From Desulfobulbus sp. (lineage in GTDB: Bacteria > Desulfobacterota > Desulfobulbia > Desulfobulbales > Desulfobulbaceae), in NCBI GenBank assembly GCA_030600525.1, contig JAUVLX010000109.1, forward strand, positions 1-10,065: a DNA stretch of 10,065 bases, given 5' to 3'. Below, one piece after another: positions 6,387-10,065 of the stretch. The translations under genes were made by a program, and so were the position numbers. The notes under the pieces were generated by a model. It saw only the letters and a list, made by a program, of their open reading frames with translations. It ran no database searches and had not been told where the DNA came from. The first letter of the stretch is position 1; every line of letters starts with the position of its first letter.

Positions 6387-6833
6387 TCATATGGCATCAC
6401 CTACTTCAGCGGCCCACTCTTTGATATCCGAAGACGAGTCATCTGGTTCTCCGTCAATGCGGAGTGGATCGTTCATGATCACCGCTCCCAGTTCACCCAT
6501 CTTTTCTACAAGCAGGTCAACCGCGCCGCAGTAGTGTTCATAACCTGAATCACCACAGCCAAAAAGAGCGACTTTTCTGTTTTTTAGGTTCACTTTGTCC
6601 AAATTTTCGTAAAATGGTTCAAAATCTTCCTGGAATTCAATCTCAGAATCACCCCAGGTGGATGCACCGAGGATAACGCAGTCCCAATTTTCACTCAAAT
6701 CTTCTGGAAAGGTATTGGTGACATTTTTCACCGTAACCTCTGTTCCTTTTTCCAGGAGGTGTCCACCGATCTGTTCTGCGACCATTTCCGTATTACCGGT
6801 TGTTGAACCGTACACTATTAATGCTTTTGCCAT
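6387..6833 (-). CDS. Flavodoxin (short-chain, Desulfovibrio type)
   Basis: Flavodoxin is a soluble FMN electron carrier that replaces iron-sulfur ferredoxin when iron is scarce. The 148-residue product has the length of Desulfovibrio flavodoxin. The FMN phosphate loop is STTGNT (10-15), Trp60 in STWGD and Tyr98 in GDSGYEHYCGA stack on the isoalloxazine ring, and DPLRIDG (122-128) is the usual C-terminal motif. AAGGAG lies 6 bp before the ATG at 6833. It is the last gene of the minus-strand operon that begins with the DUF2325 gene, separated from the STAS-like gene by 44 bp, and ends at the 6307-6364 terminator. Placement beside feoAB and a DtxR-family regulator fits an iron-starvation role. 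The fold and cofactor are very secure; the regulation is inferred. Confidence 0.95.
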   Translation of the reverse strand: MAKALIVYGSTTGNTEMVAEQIGGHLLEKGTEVTVKNVTNTFPEDLSENWDCVILGASTWGDSEIEFQEDFEPFYENLDKVNLKNRKVALFGCGDSGYEHYCGAVDLLVEKMGELGAVIMNDPLRIDGEPDDSSSDIKEWAAEVGDAI

Positions 6834-6877
6834 GTCAAACTCCTTTTATGATGGCTTTATGCCAGATTCAGATACTG

Positions 6878-7231
6878 TCAGGTTGCTTTTTTACCGCAAC
6901 TGCAGTTTTTACATTTGCCGCATCCTCCGTGGTTGTGTGCTTGTTTTTCTCGGATGATGACCTTTCCTGAATCCGGACATATAGCAAGGCCCTTTTTCCC
7001 CATCAGGTAGATACATTTTTCTGGAAGTTTTGACAGTCCGATGAGATCGTTGAAGGTACACTTGGAGTCCGGTTCAATGGTGGAGATTTCATCGGTATGA
7101 ATAAAAATATTTCCTTTGCCCTGGTAGGATCGCATCATTACCATCGTCAATTTGGCAGCTGTATCCTGACTAAAGGAGCCGTTGAGCTTGATGTGCAGGT
7201 TACCGTTACGCTGATCTGTGTCGATTTTCAT
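6878..7231 (-). CDS. STAS-like small protein with Cys/His-rich C-terminal tail
   Basis: This 117-residue protein is probably cytoplasmic, with no signal peptide or membrane helix. Residues 1-95 read like a STAS/anti-sigma-factor-antagonist fold: a first strand NLHIKLNG, a helix beginning SQDTAAKL and a strand GNIFIHTDEISTIEP. No clear phosphorylatable Ser/Thr motif of the SpoIIAA type was recognised. The tail (97-117) is a likely metal site, with His99, His101, Cys104, Cys107, Cys110 and Cys112 in HNHGGCGKCKNCSC. The ATG at 7231 has GAGGT 8 bp upstream; a TTG at 7246 in the same frame is upstream of that site's reach and is rejected. It lies 33 bp after the DUF2325 gene and 44 bp before flavodoxin. 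I do not recognise the family; a metal-binding adaptor or sensor is a guess from the tail and operon. Confidence 0.75.
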   Translation of the reverse strand: MKIDTDQRNGNLHIKLNGSFSQDTAAKLTMVMMRSYQGKGNIFIHTDEISTIEPDSKCTFNDLIGLSKLPEKCIYLMGKKGLAICPDSGKVIIREKQAHNHGGCGKCKNCSCGKKAT

Positions 7232-7264
7232 TATTGAGTACCTCAAATATTAGTCTAAAAGTTA

Positions 7265-8551
7265 TTATTGGATAATTTCATTGAGTCCTTTGGCCAGTGA
7301 AGAAAGCCCTGCACTACGCATCATTACATAGGGTTTCTGGTTGCGTTTGCAGATCCGTTTCACACAGTTGGTTGCATCGTGGCTCACAAAGTCCACCGGG
7401 CATAGAACGGCATCTGCGGTATGCAACATCTTAGGCAACTGCGTACGTGCAGCTTCTTTGCCTCCGTCGTGGTGAATGAAGTGTCCTCCGCATTTTTCTA
7501 CCAGTTGACGGTAGCGAGGCACCATATTGTTCAGGCCTCCGACATAGAGGATTGTTTTGCCGCAAAGGTCGGGTCCTGGGCAACGGTCGGAATTTTTATC
7601 GTTGCAGTGGTCACAATCCACAGATAGGGTTGTGGTGTTGAATAGCATCGCTGTTTCTAAGGCCTCTACTTCCTTATGTAATTCTTCATTTTCGTTTGCA
7701 ATGTTACTGTATTCCTCTTCCAGCAGACTGGTGTTTTGTCGTGCCGCGTCAAGCTGCTTTTTTGTCTGTTCCAGGCCTTGAGCAAGCGTGTCGACTTTTC
7801 CCTGCAACCCAGCATAAAGCTGTCGGGCGTCCATCGCTTCCTGCCTTAATTCTTCCACCCTTTTTTCTAAAGCCAATTTCGCTTTACCTGATTGCATATC
7901 GGTAAGTTGTGTCCGCAATTGATTGTTCTCTATTGTGAGATCATTCTTTTCATTTTGCAGTTTTGCAAGATGGTCTAGGTTACTGTCATGCTGTTTTTTT
8001 CCTTTCAGGTAGAGTTGTCTTTCAGATACAAGCACTTCTTCCAACGCCGAAACTTTCTTGCGGAGTGCCTCAATGGCCTGCTTGTCTTTTTTGTCAAAAA
8101 CAAAAAAATCATGGGAAAGCATGTGAACCTGGCCGTATATTTTTGCAAGCAGTTCCCTGCTGATAGTTGGATGCGTCATTGCTGCCCAGTAAGCACCGGC
8201 TATCGCACCGCTTCTCACATCCATATCCCATAAATTTTTTAAAGTATCATCGTCCATGGCCTTGCTGTATCGCTTAATCGATCGACAATACTTGAAGTCA
8301 AGAATTTTATTCATTGCTCTTGACTGTGGGCAGCGCTGGCAGGCCTGATGGACAAGAGTGGTATGGATTTCAAAATCATCCATGGTTACGCTTAAACCGT
8401 AAAGTTTTTTTCTGGCCAGTTTACGTATATCCTCCCGCCTGAGACATGTTCCAATAATAGAGCAACTGTACCCAGTGTATCCTTCCCATAACTTTTTTCG
8501 CCGTGACAGCGCTTGTTTGCCTCTGGTTGAAGTACTGTGCTTTGGTTCCAT
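7265..8551 (-). CDS. DUF2325-domain protein with Cys/His-rich N terminus and long coiled coil
   Basis: The 428-residue product has three parts. The N-terminal region (about 28-150) carries a CSIIGTC motif (30-36) and HTTLVHQACQRC (63-74), giving clustered Cys and His. A coiled coil rich in Leu, Glu, Lys and Gln spans about 156-300. A Cys cluster CDHC...CPGPDLC (313-330) then leads into a C-terminal DUF2325 domain (332-427) starting ILYVGGLNNMVPRYRQLVE, with His360, His361, Cys385, His391, Cys396 and Cys401. DUF2325 is a small Rossmann-like domain of unknown function. AAAGG lies 8-9 bp before the ATG at 8551. It heads the operon ending with flavodoxin. It has no membrane helix or signal peptide. 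Metal or redox sensing is inferred from the Cys/His content and neighbours, not shown. Confidence 0.82.
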   Translation of the reverse strand: MEPKHSTSTRGKQALSRRKKLWEGYTGYSCSIIGTCLRREDIRKLARKKLYGLSVTMDDFEIHTTLVHQACQRCPQSRAMNKILDFKYCRSIKRYSKAMDDDTLKNLWDMDVRSGAIAGAYWAAMTHPTISRELLAKIYGQVHMLSHDFFVFDKKDKQAIEALRKKVSALEEVLVSERQLYLKGKKQHDSNLDHLAKLQNEKNDLTIENNQLRTQLTDMQSGKAKLALEKRVEELRQEAMDARQLYAGLQGKVDTLAQGLEQTKKQLDAARQNTSLLEEEYSNIANENEELHKEVEALETAMLFNTTTLSVDCDHCNDKNSDRCPGPDLCGKTILYVGGLNNMVPRYRQLVEKCGGHFIHHDGGKEAARTQLPKMLHTADAVLCPVDFVSHDATNCVKRICKRNQKPYVMMRSAGLSSLAKGLNEIIQ

Positions 8552-8585
8552 ATTTTTGTACCTTTCTTTTGGTTAGGAGTGTTGA

Positions 8586-8591
8586 ATTATA
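8586..8591 (-). promoter_or_regulatory. Possible second -10 element upstream of the DUF2325 gene
   Basis: A perfect TATAAT occurs on the minus strand and directly abuts palindrome copy 2 (8592-8605). No convincing -35 is found at 16-18 bp, so this may be a chance match, or a weak promoter whose activity depends on a bound regulator. Confidence 0.3.
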
Positions 8592-8605
8592 TTAGTCCTG
8601 TCTAA
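8592..8605. promoter_or_regulatory. TTAG-N6-CTAA palindrome, copy 2 (candidate operator)
   Basis: TTAGTCCTGTCTAA lies in the DUF2325 leader, immediately upstream (minus strand) of a perfect TATAAT and 41 bp from the start codon. The arms match the other copies and the six central bases differ. Confidence 0.45.
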
Positions 8606-8615
8606 CAAGGCGGGC

Positions 8616-8650
8616 AAAATAAATCCCGGTAAATTTATCAAGTTACCGGG
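8616..8650 (-). terminator. Terminator-like hairpin in the DUF2325 leader (possible attenuator)
   Basis: CCCGGTAA (8625-8632) pairs with TTACCGGG (8643-8650) around a 10-nt loop; on the minus strand the stem is followed by ATTTATTTTG. It could end the upstream dtxR transcript, or act as an attenuator, since the predicted promoter at 8711-8738 lies upstream of it. A competing helix can form between 8619-8624 and 8633-8638 (ATAAAT/ATTTAT). Confidence 0.55.
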
Positions 8651-8694
8651 TGCTATAAATAGTTTGTCGCTATTGTTAGCTATGCTGTATTTTG

Positions 8695-8708
8695 TTAGCC
8701 GTAGCTAA
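8695..8708. promoter_or_regulatory. TTAG-N6-CTAA palindrome, copy 3 (candidate operator)
   Basis: TTAGCCGTAGCTAA has 5-bp perfect arms (TTAGC/GCTAA) around CGTA. It lies just downstream of the predicted -10 of the DUF2325 operon promoter and covers the expected transcription start (about 8704), a standard place for a repressor. Confidence 0.5.
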
Positions 8709-8710
8709 TT

Positions 8711-8738
8711 ATTAAATGTAGTGAGGGGGGGAAGTCAA
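8711..8738 (-). promoter_or_regulatory. Predicted promoter for the DUF2325-STAS-flavodoxin operon
   Basis: TTGACT (8733-8738, 5 of 6) is followed by a 16-bp spacer and TTTAAT (8711-8716, 5 of 6) on the minus strand. The start would be near 8704, giving a leader of about 150 nt that contains the hairpin at 8625-8650. Confidence 0.5.
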
Positions 8739-8774
8739 GTTTTTTTTCAGGCACGCTTAAAGAAAAGAGGGAGA

Positions 8775-8843
8775 ATGAACTCGATCGGAGTAAATCTTTT
8801 CAAGAGAGGTTGCCATCTGTCCGATTGCAACGTCTGTAGGTGA
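8775..8843 (+). CDS. Possible 22-codon Cys-rich peptide
   Basis: An ATG at 8775 preceded by AGAGGGAGA opens a 22-codon frame to TGA at 8841. It begins MNSIGVNLFKRG and ends with a CHxxxDCxxC cluster followed by Arg, so three Cys and one His fall in its last ten residues. It lies on the strand opposite its neighbours, and the 9-bp hairpin at 8861-8887 follows. The ribosome site and Cys content are suggestive, but a frame this short can occur by chance and no promoter was identified. Confidence 0.25.
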   Translation: MNSIGVNLFKRGCHLSDCNVCR

Positions 8844-8860
8844 GAGGGGCGAGGGTGGAG

Positions 8861-8887
8861 AAATGCAGGACAGAGCGCCCTGCATTT
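8861..8887. terminator. Perfect 9-bp hairpin downstream of dtxR and the 22-codon ORF
   Basis: AAATGCAGG (8861-8869) pairs with CCTGCATTT (8879-8887) around a 9-nt loop. It begins 8 bp after the stop of the DtxR-family gene (minus strand) and 17 bp after the possible peptide ORF (plus strand). AT-rich outer pairs could serve as the U tract in both directions, so a bidirectional terminator is likely. Confidence 0.6.
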
Positions 8888-8895
8888 AATGGAGA

Positions 8896-9393
8896 TCAGG
8901 ATTTTTTGTCAGAAAAATGTACGGCATGATGTTCGCAACTTTGATCAGGGCATTCATTTTTGCAGTAGTAACCAAAACCAGATTCCCACGTAATTCCTCC
9001 TTTCGGGCAGGTTTCCACATACTCGGAGTATTTTATAAGTCGTTCGACAATTTCCTTGGGAATGGAATGCTCCATTTTACAGGCTGCGACATCTGCTTCT
9101 TCGGGGGCCACGCCTAGAACATGGACAAGGAAACGTTCCAGTGCGTTGTGCCTTTTGACGATTTCCTTAGCCACCTGCTGCCCCTTTTTGGTGAGAGTGA
9201 TCAAGTCGTATGGGGCGTAGTTGATCAATTCCATTTTGCCCAGATTCCGCAGAGCAGTGGTGACCGAGGATGCTCTTACATCGAGATACTTTGAGATGTC
9301 TTTGGCTCGAGCTGCCATTTTCTTTTCAGAGATATGGAAGATTGCTTCAAGGTAATCTTCCTGGCTTGCTGTAAGTTTGGTGCTGGCTGCCAT
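8896..9393 (-). CDS. DtxR/MntR-family metal-dependent transcriptional regulator
   Basis: The 165-residue product has an N-terminal winged helix (LTASQEDYLEAIFHISE, then the recognition helix around VRASSVTTALRNL, 39-51) and the metal/dimer domain (RHNALERFLVHVLGV, then ACKMEHSIP). Metal ligands can be aligned: Asp13, Glu16, His82, Cys105, Glu108 and His109. Asp13 is as in MntR (Asp8), while Cys105 is as in DtxR (Cys102), a mixed set, so Fe(II) versus Mn(II) cannot be decided by eye. After CP (129-130) comes a tail with Cys144, Cys148, Cys153, His155, His156 and His159, an addition to the short MntR form; there is no SH3-like third domain. GGAG lies 4 bp before the ATG. Its own promoter is at 9430-9457. 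It is the likely regulator of the palindromes in this window. Confidence 0.93.
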   Translation of the reverse strand: MAASTKLTASQEDYLEAIFHISEKKMAARAKDISKYLDVRASSVTTALRNLGKMELINYAPYDLITLTKKGQQVAKEIVKRHNALERFLVHVLGVAPEEADVAACKMEHSIPKEIVERLIKYSEYVETCPKGGITWESGFGYYCKNECPDQSCEHHAVHFSDKKS

Positions 9394-9429
9394 ATTGCTC
9401 CGCCGTGTAAAGGTTAATAAGCTTCTAAA

Positions 9430-9457
9430 AAAATACGGCGATTACGGAGAAAGTCAA
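9430..9457 (-). promoter_or_regulatory. Predicted promoter for the DtxR-family gene
   Basis: TTGACT (9452-9457) is followed by a 16-bp spacer and TATTTT (9430-9435) on the minus strand, with the start expected about 30 bp before the ATG. Three TACGG repeats (9434, 9443 and 9469) lie in and around it. No TTAG-N6-CTAA copy overlaps it, so autoregulation through that motif is not indicated here. Confidence 0.5.
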
Positions 9458-9686
9458 TGTTTCTTTTCTACGGAGTCAGGCTGGAGTACATAATTTTAGG
9501 AGCCCTTTCACGAGACCTGTGTCTTTTTTCTTGGTGAGATTAAAAAAGTTATCTTGTCTTGGGAAATCGATCCAGAGGTGGAGAAAGGAACAAAATACGG
9601 AAAAGGGCTCTTGTTTAGAACGGTTTTCCCTAAATGATTCGGTGGCGACTGCAACTTAAGGAATGTCGCCCGTTTCGGTGATGGGT

Positions 9687-9700
9687 TTAGCTCTGGCTAA
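9687..9700. promoter_or_regulatory. TTAG-N6-CTAA palindrome, copy 4 (candidate operator)
   Basis: TTAGCTCTGGCTAA has perfect 5-bp arms (TTAGC/GCTAA) around TCTG. It lies 27 bp beyond the 3' end of the membrane protein gene and about 290 bp upstream of the DtxR-family gene, away from any promoter I could identify. It might instead be part of a terminator. Confidence 0.35.
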
Positions 9701-9727
9701 TGCAGAGGGAGGGCAGGGAAACCTGAC

Positions 9728-10065
9728 TTAGCACCCTTTGCTTTCAAGGGCAGGTTCAGGAATAACAGCTTTCGCTTCTGCAGTTTTGTCAGCAGTTTGT
9801 TTGGGAAATTTTTTCTTTTTATCACCTTGGTAGAGCAGGTGATGCCACAGTGCGAATCCGGCCAAAAGCACTCCAGCACCAGTGTGAATGTTTTTCATCG
9901 GCTTGTTGCCTTTCAAAAACGGAGCTGTTACGACGGCGACACCTAGAGTGGCTGTCATCCCTATTTTGGCAATTTCCTTTCTGGTTTCAAGATCTAGATT
10001 TTCGAGCATTTCTCCGCTTTCTTCGTTCAATGGTTTTTTTGGTTCCTTTTCCTGTCTCAACGGCT
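9728..10065 (-). CDS. Small two-helix membrane protein of unknown function, 5' end outside window
   Basis: The frame is open to the right edge, so the true start may lie outside. A TTG at 10060 and an ATG at 10009 are in frame, but the ATG has GGAG only 2 bp upstream, which is poor. Numbered from the TTG (110 residues), there is a charged N terminus, a membrane helix at about 31-48, a second at about 58-77 carrying His59, His73 and His74 (HTGAGVLLAGFALWHHLLY), then a Lys/Ala/Pro-rich cytoplasmic tail ending SKGC. The paired His positions resemble heme-binding helices of small cytochrome-b-like proteins, but this is only a resemblance. The family is not recognised. It is not obviously part of the iron operons, though it sits next to the regulator on the same strand. 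Confidence 0.65.
   Translation of the reverse strand, partial: PLRQEKEPKKPLNEESGEMLENLDLETRKEIAKIGMTATLGVAVVTAPFLKGNKPMKNIHTGAGVLLAGFALWHHLLYQGDKKKKFPKQTADKTAEAKAVIPEPALESKGC

Larger units (their letters stand above)
9394..9727. other. Non-coding region between the DtxR-family gene and the small membrane protein gene
   Basis: No gene is supported on either strand. It holds the dtxR promoter; a 9-bp inverted repeat with widely spaced arms, GAGCCCTTT (9500-9508) and AAAGGGCTC (9602-9610); a 6-bp hairpin GGCGAC/GTCGCC (9644-9670); and palindrome copy 4. The long-range repeat could close a structured RNA of about 110 nt, but I recognise no known RNA class. Confidence 0.55.

Noticed and set aside
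6141..6548. Open frame of 135 codons on the plus strand after the ABC operon
   Set aside because: TTG start, spans several hairpins and runs antisense through most of the flavodoxin C terminus.
7250..7258. TTAGTCTAA motif upstream of the STAS-like gene
   Set aside because: The spacing between arms is one base rather than six and it lies in a 33-bp gap inside an operon, so it does not match the recurrent palindrome.
8676..8690. A further TTAG next to copy 3
   Set aside because: The expected CTAA at the right spacing reads TGTA, so it is at best a half-site.
1..10065. CRISPR arrays, tRNA, rRNA, insertion sequences, phage genes or toxin-antitoxin pairs
   Set aside because: No regularly spaced direct repeats, cloverleaf sequence, transposase frame or terminal repeats were seen.

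Overview
The window looks like the iron-acquisition locus of an anaerobic, probably sulfate-reducing deltaproteobacterium (Desulfobacterota, perhaps Desulfobulbales). This is inferred from moderate GC, a flavodoxin with the Desulfovibrio-type length and FMN residues (STTGNT loop, Trp60, Tyr98), FeoA/FeoB in separate genes, and several small Cys-rich proteins. No rRNA, tRNA, CRISPR array, insertion sequence or phage gene was seen.

Layout. (1) 1-1457, minus strand: feoA then feoB (feoB runs off the left edge). (2) 1458-1645: a compact divergent control region with back-to-back promoters, a 9-bp inverted repeat and a TTAG-N6-CTAA palindrome lying inside the rightward promoter. (3) 1646-3117, plus strand: two small secreted proteins whose predicted mature forms both begin with His (a small beta-type protein and a DUF4198/COG5266 protein), a strong terminator, then a 50-residue FeoB-associated-type Cys-rich membrane protein. 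(4) 3186-6118, plus strand: a three-gene ABC module (ATPase, six-helix permease, DUF4857-type membrane-anchored extracytoplasmic protein). (5) 6119-6386: convergent gap with several hairpins. (6) 6387-8551, minus strand: an operon whose order of transcription is a DUF2325 coiled-coil Cys/His-rich protein, a STAS-like protein with a Cys/His tail, and flavodoxin. (7) 8552-8895: leader and control region with two further TTAG-N6-CTAA sites, a promoter, a terminator-like leader hairpin and a possible 22-codon Cys-rich ORF. (8) 8896-9393, minus: a DtxR/MntR-family metalloregulator with its own promoter. (9) 9394-9727: non-coding, with a fourth palindrome. (10) 9728-right edge, minus: a small two-helix membrane protein, 5' end outside the window.

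How it may work together (inference): the DtxR-family protein probably senses Fe(II) (or Mn(II)) and binds the recurrent TTAG-N6-CTAA palindrome. Four copies occur, all intergenic; one overlaps the -10 of the secreted-protein operon and one covers the predicted start site of the DUF2325/STAS/flavodoxin operon. The regulon would couple ferrous iron import (FeoAB, the Cys-rich protein, periplasmic metal-handling proteins, perhaps the ABC/DUF4857 module) with the flavodoxin swap that spares iron-sulfur ferredoxin. The least described parts are the ABC/DUF4857 module, the DUF2325 protein, the STAS-like Cys-tail protein and the paired His-first secreted proteins.
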